NCBI RefSeq assembly: GCF_021117295.1
Contig: NZ_CP088247.1
Coordinates: forward strand, 943,501-1,007,500
From: Methylorubrum sp. B1-46
GTDB lineage: Bacteria > Pseudomonadota > Alphaproteobacteria > Rhizobiales > Beijerinckiaceae
Direction of reading: 5' to 3'
Length of the DNA stretch: 64,000 nt
Shown: positions 26,516 through 34,647 of the stretch, one piece after another
How positions within the stretch are numbered: the first letter of the stretch is position 1
Layout of the letters: each line of letters begins with the position of its first letter
Notes under the pieces: generated by a model
What the model was told of the DNA's origin: nothing
Seen by the model: the letters and a program-made list of their open reading frames with translations, nothing else
The model's database searches: none
Position numbers and translations under genes: made by a program

Positions 26516-26564
26516 AGCGTCACCTTTTTCCGACACCCGGCGACCGCCTTCCGGGATGATGCTC
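26515..26564 (+). repeat. ~50-bp palindromic repeat (family 2)
   Basis: Begins GAGCGTCACCTTTTTCCG and ends CCGGGATGATGCTC; the arms pair imperfectly around a CCGGCGACCGCC core. The first base is the last base of the ruvA stop codon. It is in the opposite sense to the copy at 34536-34584 (the C/T-rich arm comes first). Confidence 0.7.
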
Positions 26565-26577
26565 GAGATTCTCCTCC

Positions 26578-26874
26578 TCAGCCGCCGTCATCGAAGGGAG
26601 GCGGCTGCAGGCGCTGCCAGGCGGAAGCGATCCGCTCCGGCCTCACTTCGAGCGCCTCGGCACAAGCGAGCAGCGACGGTTCGTCGCTCATCACATGATC
26701 GAGAACGGCACCGAGGAAGCCGGGATCGTGTAGGCTCTCGCGCAGCGTTCCGGGTTCGAGGCCGCTCGCGGCGACGAATCGGAACAGCCGATCCTCGTCG
26801 GCGGCGAGCCAACCCAGCACATCGACCGCGAGACGTTCGCTCGCCGCATCACTATGATCAAGTTTGCGTTTCAT
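26578..26874 (-). CDS. DUF3572 domain protein
   Basis: A 98-residue protein of the alphaproteobacterial DUF3572 family. It contains [40 protein letters not shown] and [20 protein letters not shown]. It is all-helical in appearance and has no known function. ATG 26874 is preferred over a TTG one codon upstream. It is divergent from divK, an arrangement also common in related genomes, with under 80 bases between the starts. Confidence 0.82.
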   Translation of the reverse strand: MKRKLDHSDAASERLAVDVLGWLAADEDRLFRFVAASGLEPGTLRESLHDPGFLGAVLDHVMSDEPSLLACAEALEVRPERIASAWQRLQPPPFDDGG

Positions 26875-26951
26875 CAACGAGTAGCAGTTTAAGAGAGTAC
26901 GAGGGCCGGGCCACGGGGTGGAACGCCATCGCGACCGCGCCGGAGCAGGTC

Positions 26952-27332
26952 ATGAAGAAAACCGTTCTCATCGTTGAAGACAACGAGCTGAACATGAAGC
27001 TCTTCAACGATCTGCTGGAGGCGCACGGCTACGCCACACTCAAGACCGCCAACGGTATCGAGGCGATTGAACTGGCGCGCGCGCACCACCCAGACTTGAT
27101 CCTGATGGACATCCAGCTTCCCGAAGTCTCGGGCCTGGAAGTGACAAAGTGGCTCAAGGACGACGACGACCTTCGTAACATTCCCGTGATCGCTATCACC
27201 GCTTTTGCAATGAAAGGCGACGAGGAACGCATCCGCGAAGGGGGTTGCGAGGCCTATTTGTCCAAGCCAATCTCGGTTGCCAAGTTTTTGGCAACGGTCA
27301 GGCGCTATATTGGCGATGACGGCGCTCCTTAA
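26952..27332 (+). CDS. divK: Cell-cycle response regulator DivK
   Basis: A 126-residue single receiver. [20 protein letters not shown] holds the acidic pocket, [16 protein letters not shown] the phospho-acceptor Asp, [15 protein letters not shown] the Thr/Ala switch, and [11 protein letters not shown] the Lys. In Caulobacter, DivK is the essential regulator of the DivJ/PleC/DivL-CckA-CtrA pathway. The identity is supported by sequence and by the pleD gene 55 bases downstream, the same divK-pleD order as in Caulobacter. GGAG lies seven bases before the ATG. Confidence 0.92.
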   Translation: MKKTVLIVEDNELNMKLFNDLLEAHGYATLKTANGIEAIELARAHHPDLILMDIQLPEVSGLEVTKWLKDDDDLRNIPVIAITAFAMKGDEERIREGGCEAYLSKPISVAKFLATVRRYIGDDGAP

Positions 27333-27387
27333 GACCACTTCGGACTGAATGCCGTCGCGGTCGTGAAGGCCGCGCATCGGAGGAACG

Positions 27388-28761
27388 ATGTCCGCTCGCG
27401 TCCTGATCGTGGATGATCTCTACCCCAACGTACGGCTGCTCGAGACGAAGCTGTCTCTCGAGTATTTCGACGTGGTCGTGGCGATGAACGGGCCCGACGC
27501 CCTAGCGATCTGCGAGAAGGGCGCCTGCGACGTCGTGCTGCTCGACGTGATGATGCCGGGCATGGACGGATTCGAGGTCTGCCGCCGGCTCAAGTCCAAC
27601 CCCGCCACCGCGCACCTGCCGGTGGTGATCGTCACCGCCCTCGACCAGCCCGCCGACCGGCTGCGGGGTCTCGACGCCGGCGCCGACGACTTCCTGACCA
27701 AGCCGATCGACGACACCGCGCTGATGACGCGGGTGCGCAGCCTCGTGCGGCTGAAGGCCGTGACCGACGAGCTGCGCTCCCGCGCCCTCGCGACGCGCGA
27801 GATCGGCGGTCCCGATCCCCTGGTTCTGGCCGCCGCCGATACGGGTGAAGGTGCGCGCATCCTCCTCGTGGAGGACCGGCCGAGCGCGATCGACCGCATC
27901 GGCACCGCCCTCTCCCAACACCATCAGGTCACCGTCGAGACCGATCCTCACCGCGCCCTGGTGCGGGCGCCCGAGGAGGGGTTCGACCTCGCCCTGGTGA
28001 GCCTCGACCTCGAAGGCTTCGACGGCCTGCGCCTGTGCAGCCAGCTCCGCTCGCTGGAGCGGACCCGCAACATGGCGCTGATCATGATCGGCGAGATGCA
28101 CGAGAAGGCCCGCATCACCCGCGGCCTCGATTTCGGCGTCAACGACTACCTGCTGCGCCCGGTCGATCGCAACGAGTTGGTCGCGCGGGTGCGAACCCAG
28201 GTGCGGCGGCGGCGCTTCTCGGAGACCCTGCGCGGCGCCCTCCAGGCCTCGATGGAACTGGCGATCACCGACGATCTGACCGGCCTGCACAACCGGCGCT
28301 ACCTCGACCGGCATCTCGGCCCGGTCTTCGGTGAGGCGGCGCTGCAGCAGAAGGGCCTCGCCTGCCTGCTTCTCGACATCGACCGCTTCAAGCTCATCAA
28401 CGACACCTACGGCCACGAGGCCGGTGACGAGGTGCTGCGCGCCTTCGCCGAGCGCATCCGCCAGTACGTGCGGCCGATGGACATCCTCGCCCGCTACGGC
28501 GGCGAGGAGATCGTGATGGTGGTGCCCGGTGCCGAACTGCCCGACGCCCGCGCCATCGCCGAGCGCATCCGCGAGCGGATCGAGGCGACGCCCTTCGCCA
28601 TCGACGGCGGGACACGCGACATCGGCGTGACCGTCTCGGTCGGCGTGTCGGTGCGGCGCGCGACCGATACCGGCCCGGCCGACCTGCTCAAGCGCGCCGA
28701 CACCGCCCTCTATCGCGCCAAATCCTTCGGCCGGAACCGGGTCGAGGCGGCCGCGGCCTAG
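27388..28761 (+). CDS. pleD: Diguanylate cyclase response regulator PleD
   Basis: A 457-residue REC-REC-GGDEF protein. The first receiver is complete (VLIVDDLYPNVRLLE, DVVLLDVMMPGMDGFEVCRR, DFLTKPID). The second is degenerate (ILLVEDRPSAIDRI, LALVSLDLEGFDGLR), as in Caulobacter PleD where it is a dimerisation adaptor. The cyclase domain has ITDDLTGLHNRRYLDRHL and the active-site motif YGGEEIVMV, so GGEEF has become GGEEI; the inhibitory RxxD site (RPMD) five residues upstream is intact. PleD makes c-di-GMP at the swarmer-to-stalked transition in Caulobacter. It forms an operon with divK. Confidence 0.93.
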   Translation: MSARVLIVDDLYPNVRLLETKLSLEYFDVVVAMNGPDALAICEKGACDVVLLDVMMPGMDGFEVCRRLKSNPATAHLPVVIVTALDQPADRLRGLDAGADDFLTKPIDDTALMTRVRSLVRLKAVTDELRSRALATREIGGPDPLVLAAADTGEGARILLVEDRPSAIDRIGTALSQHHQVTVETDPHRALVRAPEEGFDLALVSLDLEGFDGLRLCSQLRSLERTRNMALIMIGEMHEKARITRGLDFGVNDYLLRPVDRNELVARVRTQVRRRRFSETLRGALQASMELAITDDLTGLHNRRYLDRHLGPVFGEAALQQKGLACLLLDIDRFKLINDTYGHEAGDEVLRAFAERIRQYVRPMDILARYGGEEIVMVVPGAELPDARAIAERIRERIEATPFAIDGGTRDIGVTVSVGVSVRRATDTGPADLLKRADTALYRAKSFGRNRVEAAAA

Positions 28762-28766
28762 TCGAG

Positions 28767-29249
28767 TCAGGCGCCCTCGGGCTCGGGAACCGAGACCCCC
28801 GCCGCGGCAGCCGGCGGGAATAGGCCGAGAAGCCGTGCGACCTCGTCACCGTCCGCCCCGCCGAGAAGGTCGGCCAGGGTGTAGCGGTCGAGGACCGCCA
28901 GGAACGCCGCGAGCGCCTCGCCCAGAGCGCGCCGCAGGCGGCAGGGTGCGGTGATCGCGCAGGAACCGCCGGAGAAGCACTCCACCAGCGCGAGGTCGTC
29001 CTCGGTCGCCCGAACCACGGCGCCGACCACGATCTCGGCAGGCGGCTTGGCGAGGCGAAGGCCGCCGCCCCGTCCCCGGATCGTCTGGATCAGCCCGAGC
29101 CGTCCGAGCTGATGCACCACCTTCGTGAGATGACTCTCCGAGATGCCGTAAGCCCGCGCGATCTCGGCGATCGAACTCTGTCGCGGTTCGCGTAGGCCGA
29201 CATAGATCAGGGTGCGGAGCGCGTAGTCCGTGTAGCGGGTCAGGCGCAT
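28767..29249 (-). CDS. nsrR: Nitric-oxide-sensing Rrf2 family repressor NsrR
   Basis: A 160-residue winged-helix regulator with an iron-sulfur cluster. The DNA-binding part (MRLTRYTDYALRTLIYVGLR, then GISESHLTKVVHQLGRLG) is typical of NsrR, and three Cys with C-x5-C-x5-C spacing in ECFSGGSCAITAPCRL are the cluster ligands. NO destroys the cluster and releases repression. It is divergent from the flavohemoglobin gene hmp, the classic NsrR target, over a 94-base gap that holds a near-consensus NsrR operator. Confidence 0.93.
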   Translation of the reverse strand: MRLTRYTDYALRTLIYVGLREPRQSSIAEIARAYGISESHLTKVVHQLGRLGLIQTIRGRGGGLRLAKPPAEIVVGAVVRATEDDLALVECFSGGSCAITAPCRLRRALGEALAAFLAVLDRYTLADLLGGADGDEVARLLGLFPPAAAAGVSVPEPEGA

Positions 29250-29269
29250 GACGGATCCGAAGGGTTTTT

Positions 29270-29292
29270 AAGGTACATTTCAGTTGCATCTT
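29270..29292. promoter_or_regulatory. NsrR operator between nsrR and hmp
   Basis: A 23-bp dyad: AAGGTACATTT, one centre base, AGTTGCATCTT. Against the published consensus AAGATGCATTT-N-AAATGCATCTT it matches at 18 of 22 positions. It should control both divergent genes. Confidence 0.85.
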
Positions 29293-29343
29293 TTACGACG
29301 GTGCGGCAAAAGGTTCCTATCGAATGGATCTTTGGATTCGCCC

Positions 29344-30588
29344 ATGCCCGCACCGCTCTCCCCCCAGACCATCGCCGTCGTCAAAGCCACCGTTCCGGCC
29401 CTCGAGACCCACGGGCTCGCCATCACGCGGCGCATGTACGAGCGCCTGTTCGAGAACACCGAGATCCGTGACCTCTTCAATCAGTCGCATCACGGTGAAA
29501 CCGGTTCGCAACCGAAGGCGCTCGCTCTGGCTGTTCTGGCCTATGCTCGCAACATCGACAATCTCGGCGTATTGACGGGCGCTGTCGAGCGCATCGCTCA
29601 GAAGCATGTCGCACTCAACATTCTGCCGGAGCACTATCCTCACGTTGCCGACGCCCTGCTCGCGGCGATCCGCGACGTGCTCGGTGAGGCGGCAACGCCC
29701 GAAATCCTCACGGCCTGGGGCGAGGCGTACTGGTTCCTGGCGGAGCTGCTGATCGGCCGCGAGGCGACGATCTACCGGGATCAGGCGTCCAAGACCGGCG
29801 GCTGGAACGGCTGGCGCGATTTCGTGGTCGAGAGCGTCACCTCGGAAAGCGAGACGATCCGCTCCTTCGTGCTGGTCCCCACGGACGGCGGGCCGGTGCT
29901 GCGGCACGAGCCGGGGCAGTATCTCGGCTTCCTCGTCGACCTGCCGGGCCGGGGCGTGCTGAAGCGGAACTACTCGATCTCCTGCGCCCCCAACGACCGT
30001 GCCTACCGCATCACCGTCAAGCGTGAGGCCGCATCGGACCGGCCGGCCGGCCTCGTCTCGAACTGGCTGCACGCGGAGGCTCAACCCGGAACCGTGCTGA
30101 AGGTCGCCGCCCCCGCGGGCGACTTCTTCCTCGATCGCGCGAGCACCGAGCCGGTGGTCCTCGTCAGCGGCGGCGTCGGCCTCACCCCGATGGTCAGCAT
30201 GCTGGAGAGCCTCGTGCAGGAGGCGCCCGAGCGTCCGGCCTGGTTCGTCCACGGCGCCCTGAACGGACGGGTCCACGCCATGCGCGACCACGTGCGCAGC
30301 CTCGTCGCGAACCGCGAGAGCCTGTCCGCCCGCACCTTCTACGCCGAGCCGGAGGCTCAGGACCGGCCCGGCGAGCATTACGACGAGGCGGGGCTGGTGA
30401 CGGCGGAGTGGCTCGCGGCGAACACGCCTTCGGATCGAGCGACCTACTATCTGTGCGGTCCCAAGCCCTTCCTCGCCGCCCTGTCGAACGGCCTCACCCG
30501 TGCGGGCGTGCCGGCGGAGCGGGTCCGCTTCGAGTTCTTCGGCCCGGCCGACGAGCTTCTGGACGAGGCGCCGAGGCAGGCGGCCTGA
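29344..30588 (+). CDS. hmp: Flavohemoglobin (nitric oxide dioxygenase)
   Basis: A 414-residue NO dioxygenase converting NO and O2 to nitrate with NAD(P)H. The globin domain (residues 1-145) has TRRMYERLFENTEIRDLFNQ and the proximal His in ERIAQKHVALNILPEHYP. The FAD domain contains EPGQYLGFLVD and LKRNYSISCAPND, and the NAD domain VVLVSGGVGLTPMVSMLESL and ATYYLCGPKPFLAALSNGL. ATG 29344 follows the family start. Expression is probably repressed by NsrR through the operator at 29270-29292. Confidence 0.94.
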   Translation: MPAPLSPQTIAVVKATVPALETHGLAITRRMYERLFENTEIRDLFNQSHHGETGSQPKALALAVLAYARNIDNLGVLTGAVERIAQKHVALNILPEHYPHVADALLAAIRDVLGEAATPEILTAWGEAYWFLAELLIGREATIYRDQASKTGGWNGWRDFVVESVTSESETIRSFVLVPTDGGPVLRHEPGQYLGFLVDLPGRGVLKRNYSISCAPNDRAYRITVKREAASDRPAGLVSNWLHAEAQPGTVLKVAAPAGDFFLDRASTEPVVLVSGGVGLTPMVSMLESLVQEAPERPAWFVHGALNGRVHAMRDHVRSLVANRESLSARTFYAEPEAQDRPGEHYDEAGLVTAEWLAANTPSDRATYYLCGPKPFLAALSNGLTRAGVPAERVRFEFFGPADELLDEAPRQAA

Positions 30589-30618
30589 GGCGCGGACGCG
30601 ACCGGGCCGGGAATCGGT

Positions 30619-30783
30619 TCAGCCGGCGCCCGGATCGGTCTCGTTGCCCTGCGACGGCACGCCCGGCTTGCCGTCGGTCTTCTCGTTCGGGTCCTTGACC
30701 GCGTCGGGGGCGCTGTTGGCGGGCTTGTCCCCGCCTCTGCGCTCCCGATCCTTTTCGCGATCGCCCCCGTCCTGCCCGTTCAT
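30619..30783 (-). CDS. Tiny hydrophilic protein (54 aa), hypothetical
   Basis: A 54-residue frame from ATG 30783, with AGGGAG about eight bases upstream. The product, starting MNGQDGGDREKDRERRGGDK, is almost purely charged, Gly, Pro and Asn residues with no hydrophobic core, so it is predicted disordered. The strong ribosome site, the similar neighbours and the lack of an alternative gene support it. Function unknown; the composition resembles small stress-induced hydrophilin-like proteins. Confidence 0.6.
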   Translation of the reverse strand: MNGQDGGDREKDRERRGGDKPANSAPDAVKDPNEKTDGKPGVPSQGNETDPGAG

Positions 30784-30824
30784 CGTCACGCTCCCTCAAG
30801 AATCCGGAATCGTATCGGGGCCGC

Positions 30825-31154
30825 TCAGGATCGCTTGGCCCGATCGGGTTCGCCCGCGACCGGCTCCCCCTCGCGCGGACCGGCCGAGGCCTTGCGGTCG
30901 GAATGGCCGCCGGAGGAGCCGCCGAGCGCGGGCGGGGTCCGTCCCTCCGCATCGCTTCCCTGGCTGCCCGCGCCCCACTCGCCTCGCCGCTCCGCATCGG
31001 ATCGCCCGCCGGAGCCCTGGCCGGTGATCGCCGCCTGCTCGGGCGTCTGATGGCCGCCCCCAGCCGGATGAGGGCCGGGCGAGCCGACGGCCTCGTCGGG
31101 CTTGCGGGTACCGGTGTTGCTCAGGTCCTCGTCGGGCCGGTTCTCATTTCCCAT
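30825..31154 (-). CDS. Hydrophilic disordered protein (109 aa), hypothetical
   Basis: From ATG 31154, with GGAGG five bases upstream. The product starts MGNENRPDEDLSNTGTRKPD and is rich in Gly, Ser, Glu and Arg throughout, ending GEPDRAKRS. No membrane segment, motif or family is recognised. Its start overlaps the end of the next upstream gene (31144-31422) by 11 bases, so the two are probably translated from one message. Predicted disordered. Confidence 0.65.
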   Translation of the reverse strand: MGNENRPDEDLSNTGTRKPDEAVGSPGPHPAGGGHQTPEQAAITGQGSGGRSDAERRGEWGAGSQGSDAEGRTPPALGGSSGGHSDRKASAGPREGEPVAGEPDRAKRS

Positions 31155-31422
31155 CGCGGCCTCCATCAGAGGCGCCGTGGCGCGGCGGCTCCTCCTGGCC
31201 GACGGCGGCGGTGGCGCGCTCGATCGCCTCCTGCGCCGTCGCGTCGGGCTGGGTCCGGGAGGACGGATCGGACATCCGGCGCAAATCATCCAAGCGCGTC
31301 CCGGCTTCAGTCGGCCCCGCTGCGTCGCGTGCGGCGCCCGGGCGATCCGTGCCGAATTCCGGGCCGCTGCGGTCCGCGTCGGCCGCCATGGGCGGCGGCC
31401 GGTTGGGAGACGTCTCCGTCAT
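31144..31422 (-). CDS. Hydrophilic protein (92 aa), hypothetical
   Basis: Three ATG codons lie in tandem at 31428, 31425 and 31422. GGAGG directly abuts the first and is six bases before the third, so 31422 is the most likely start (MTETSPNRPPPMAADADRSG). The C-terminal part has a possible helix (DATAQEAIERATAAVGQEEP). The rest is charged and Pro-rich. Not recognised. It is the first of three consecutive small hydrophilic genes on this strand. Confidence 0.62.
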   Translation of the reverse strand: MTETSPNRPPPMAADADRSGPEFGTDRPGAARDAAGPTEAGTRLDDLRRMSDPSSRTQPDATAQEAIERATAAVGQEEPPRHGASDGGRDGK

Positions 31423-31517
31423 CATCATCCTCCAGATCTGACCGGGACAACCATCCGGGACCGGAGGAGTTGCGGTGCGGGTCCGTCGCAGACCCGCACC
31501 GCGTTTTCCCTATCAAG

Positions 31518-31567
31518 GAGCATCGTCTTTTTCGGAAAAGCCGGCGCCCACCTTTCGGGACGATGCT
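31518..31567 (-). repeat. ~50-bp palindromic repeat (family 2)
   Basis: Begins GAGCATCGTCTTTTTCGGAA and ends CCACCTTTCGGGACGATGCT. It is the inverse orientation of the copy at 34536-34584 and ends on the base before the cysK stop codon (31568-31570). Confidence 0.8.
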
Positions 31568-32545
<978 letters not shown>

Positions 32546-32895
32546 CGTCTGTCCGCTCCCTGAGCGCTTCCGGGCCGACGCGATCACCGGGCCGGCGCAA
32601 GCGCGCCACCACAAGAAGGGCTTCGCATCGGTCCGAGGGAAGATGACCGGCACTCGGCAAAGCCGATGCGAAACCAGAAACTTAGCGCTCCCGCCGAAGC
32701 GGAGGCCGCTGCGGCGACGCGTAGCCGATTTCACAGGCTCCGTCGAGCTTCACAGCCGTCGGATACCGGTCTTTACACGGAGAGCGGATAGCTGAGCTTG
32801 GGCAGAGAATTTTATTTTCTTTTTTCGCGCCCGGACGACAGTATTGTCATCCTCATAGCATCGCCTCAACGACGCTGTACCATCGCCACCGCGTC
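32546..32895. other. 350-base gap upstream of cysK
   Basis: No convincing gene. It should hold the cysK promoter on the minus strand. An unusual AT-rich patch (GAATTTTATTTTCTTTTTTC) at about 32810-32829 stands out in this GC-rich region. Confidence 0.45.
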
Positions 32896-33072
32896 TCAGA
32901 TCGCGAACAGGGGCACTGCGAGGATCAGGACGGCGATGCCCGCGCTAGTCGCGAGGGCGGCCAAGCCTGCAGCCCCCTCGTGCTGGGCGCGGAGAAAGTC
33001 GTAGCGCGTCGCGGCGGAGCCTGACGGCCGAACTCTCGGGACGACGCGCTGGTGAACCCGGCCGATCCGCAT
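32896..33072 (-). CDS. Small single-pass membrane protein (58 aa), hypothetical
   Basis: From ATG 33072, with GGAGAG about six bases upstream. The first 35 residues are basic (MRIGRVHQRVVPRVRPSGSA), and the last 25 form one hydrophobic helix (AALATSAGIAVLILAVPLFA) ending Ile. The topology is a cytoplasmic basic head with a C-terminal anchor. No family recognised. A longer start at 33183 is possible but lacks a ribosome site. Confidence 0.5.
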   Translation of the reverse strand: MRIGRVHQRVVPRVRPSGSAATRYDFLRAQHEGAAGLAALATSAGIAVLILAVPLFAI

Positions 33073-33259
33073 TCCGTCTCTCCGCCTGAACGGCCGCGCG
33101 GGAGCGCGACCGGGGCTGCCAAGAAACGGTCCGTGGGCCTGACGGAGAATGAATCCGGACCGCCGTCCGCGAATCATCGTCAACGGGGTCTTACCCAGGC
33201 TGTCGACATGGCGTCGCGCCGGCGCATTCGAGGCCGGCGCGATGGCCGAGAACCCGGTC

Positions 33260-33285
33260 CGAAGTGTCTCTCACAGCGCCCGGTC
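33260..33285 (+). repeat. Possible diverged half copy of family 1 repeat
   Basis: GAAGTGTCTCTCACAGCGCC followed by CGGTCG resembles the family 1 left arm (GAGTGCCTCACAAAACTCCC, then CGGTC). The stop codon of the META-domain gene (33271-33273) lies inside it, the same arrangement as at 4837-4880. Confidence 0.4.
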
Positions 33286-33768
33286 GAAGCGCAGCTCGCC
33301 GTTCTGGCTGCGGATCACGAGCTGCGAACCGTCGAGGTCCCACTTGCCCGCCGTGCGCAGGGCGATGAGGAAGGCTTGCTCGGAGGCCGCCAGGGCCTTG
33401 TCGCAAGTCTTCTTGGTCAGCGCCAAGGGACCGACGGCGAGGTGCTGCTCACGCAGCGGGAAGGCGGTGGCGGTGAAGGTGTTGCAGCCGCCGTAGCCGC
33501 GGGCGCGGTACTGCGCATCGATGATGAAGCTCGGACGGTCGATGCCGGTGAACGGCTTGCCGTTCATGCTGACCGCGGTCCACATCGCGCCGAGGGGAAA
33601 CATCTTCTCCTGCGGCTTGGCGCCAGGGACGTATTGCGGCTTCTTCTCCGGCTGCTTGCCGGCACCGAAGCCGGACGGATTGCCGCCCATGCCCATCTGC
33701 GCCATCGCCGGCGCGGCCGCGAACGCGGCAACCGCACAGGCCAGCGCGGCGGTCAGCATCCTGTTCAT
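33271..33768 (-). CDS. META-domain (HslJ-like) secreted protein
   Basis: A 165-residue protein with a signal peptide (LTAALACAVAAFAAAPAMAQ) and a Met/Gly/Pro-rich linker. The C-terminal META domain contains YGGCNTFTATAFPL and VGPLALTKKTCDKA, giving the two conserved Cys of the family. META/HslJ proteins are envelope proteins linked to heat or antibiotic tolerance in enterobacteria; the function here is unknown. AAGGGGG lies nine bases upstream of ATG 33768. Confidence 0.85.
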   Translation of the reverse strand: MNRMLTAALACAVAAFAAAPAMAQMGMGGNPSGFGAGKQPEKKPQYVPGAKPQEKMFPLGAMWTAVSMNGKPFTGIDRPSFIIDAQYRARGYGGCNTFTATAFPLREQHLAVGPLALTKKTCDKALAASEQAFLIALRTAGKWDLDGSQLVIRSQNGELRFDRAL

Positions 33769-34209
33769 CGTTCAGCCCCCTTTCTGCTCGGCTGCCTCAC
33801 CCCGGAGCCCGGCTGGCCGCACATCGCACGGACACGGCTCTCGACTCTTCGCCCATTGCGGCGCGCAGGCTCCGAACGGTTCGGGTCGCGCACCCGGTCT
33901 TGGCATCTGGTTCTGGGCGCTAGGGGGAATCGACACAGATTCAAGCACAATTATGGTGAAGACCCCTCCGGGATCCGGTTCGGCGGCGATCCTGTCCTGT
34001 TCCAGGCGCCGCAAACCTTGTGCGTCAGGACGTTCCGGTGAGCGAGCCGGCCAGACCGGACGAAATGCCGTTTCTCACAAGCTTTGCCGAAACGAACCGG
34101 GCCTTCGGATGGTTGATGGGGCGTTCCCGTGCCCGATGCCCGTGCCCGATGGCGCGGGGTGGCCAGGATGCGTGGCACAAATTGCGCGCTGAAGAGTGAG
34201 GAGAGCGGT
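33769..34209. other. 440-base gap between META gene and XRE-like gene
   Basis: No gene with protein character on either strand. It contains the META-gene promoter region and the leader of the XRE-like gene. No repeat or clear hairpin seen. Confidence 0.45.
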
Positions 34210-34536
34210 TTGACCGGATCGGATGAAGGCGTGTCGAGCGGTGCCTCCCCCAACACGATGAATGCGGCCCAGTGCCGGGGCGCCCGCGGCCTGCTCGGCT
34301 GGTCGGAGACGGAACTGGCTCGCCGTTCGGGACTGGACGAGGGTTTCGTGAAGGGGTTCGAGGCCGGCACCGGCGATCCCGCCTCCGGCCAGGTCGAGGC
34401 CCTGCGCAGCGCCCTGATGCAGGGCGGCGTCGTCTTCACCAACGGCGCGACGCCGGGCGTGCGGCTCTCCGAGCAGCAGCGGGGCGGCGACGAGGGCACG
34501 CGGGTCGATCAGCTCACCACCGAGAACGACCGGTAG
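34210..34536 (+). CDS. Small XRE-type helix-turn-helix protein
   Basis: A 108-residue protein. The central part resembles a Cro/C1 HTH: QCRGARGLLGWSETELARRS, then GLDEGFVKGFEAGTGDP. A short C-terminal part (GVVFTNGATPGVRLSEQQRG) matches the tail often seen in alphaproteobacterial XRE regulators whose HTH begins 'QCRAARGLLGW'. I chose TTG 34210, which has AGGAG six bases upstream; ATG 34258 is an alternative and would still include the HTH. The target is unknown. The TAG stop is shared with a family 2 palindrome. Confidence 0.75.
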   Translation: MTGSDEGVSSGASPNTMNAAQCRGARGLLGWSETELARRSGLDEGFVKGFEAGTGDPASGQVEALRSALMQGGVVFTNGATPGVRLSEQQRGGDEGTRVDQLTTENDR

Positions 34537-34584
34537 AGCATCGTCCCGAAAGGTGGCCGCCGGCTTTCGGGAAAAAGACGATGC
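34536..34584 (+). repeat. ~50-bp palindromic repeat (family 2)
   Basis: Begins GAGCATCGTCCCGAAAGGTG and ends TTTCGGGAAAAAGACGATGC; CCGAAAG pairs with CTTTCGG and GCATCGTC with GACGATGC. The first base is the last base of the preceding TAG stop. This is the copy against which I orient the family. Confidence 0.8.
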
Positions 34585-34599
34585 AAAAGCAAGAGGTGA

Positions 34600-34636
34600 G
34601 AGCATCGTGCTGGATCCGATATCCAGCACGATGCTC
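34600..34636. terminator. Perfect 16-bp stem-loop between convergent genes
   Basis: GAGCATCGTGCTGGAT (34600-34615) pairs perfectly with 34621-34636 around a 5-base loop. The outer arm GAGCATCGT is the family 2 arm, so this may be a simplified relative. It lies between the XRE-like gene and the converging reductase gene and could terminate both, though no T run follows. Confidence 0.6.
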
Positions 34637-34647
34637 AAGGTCCGCCC

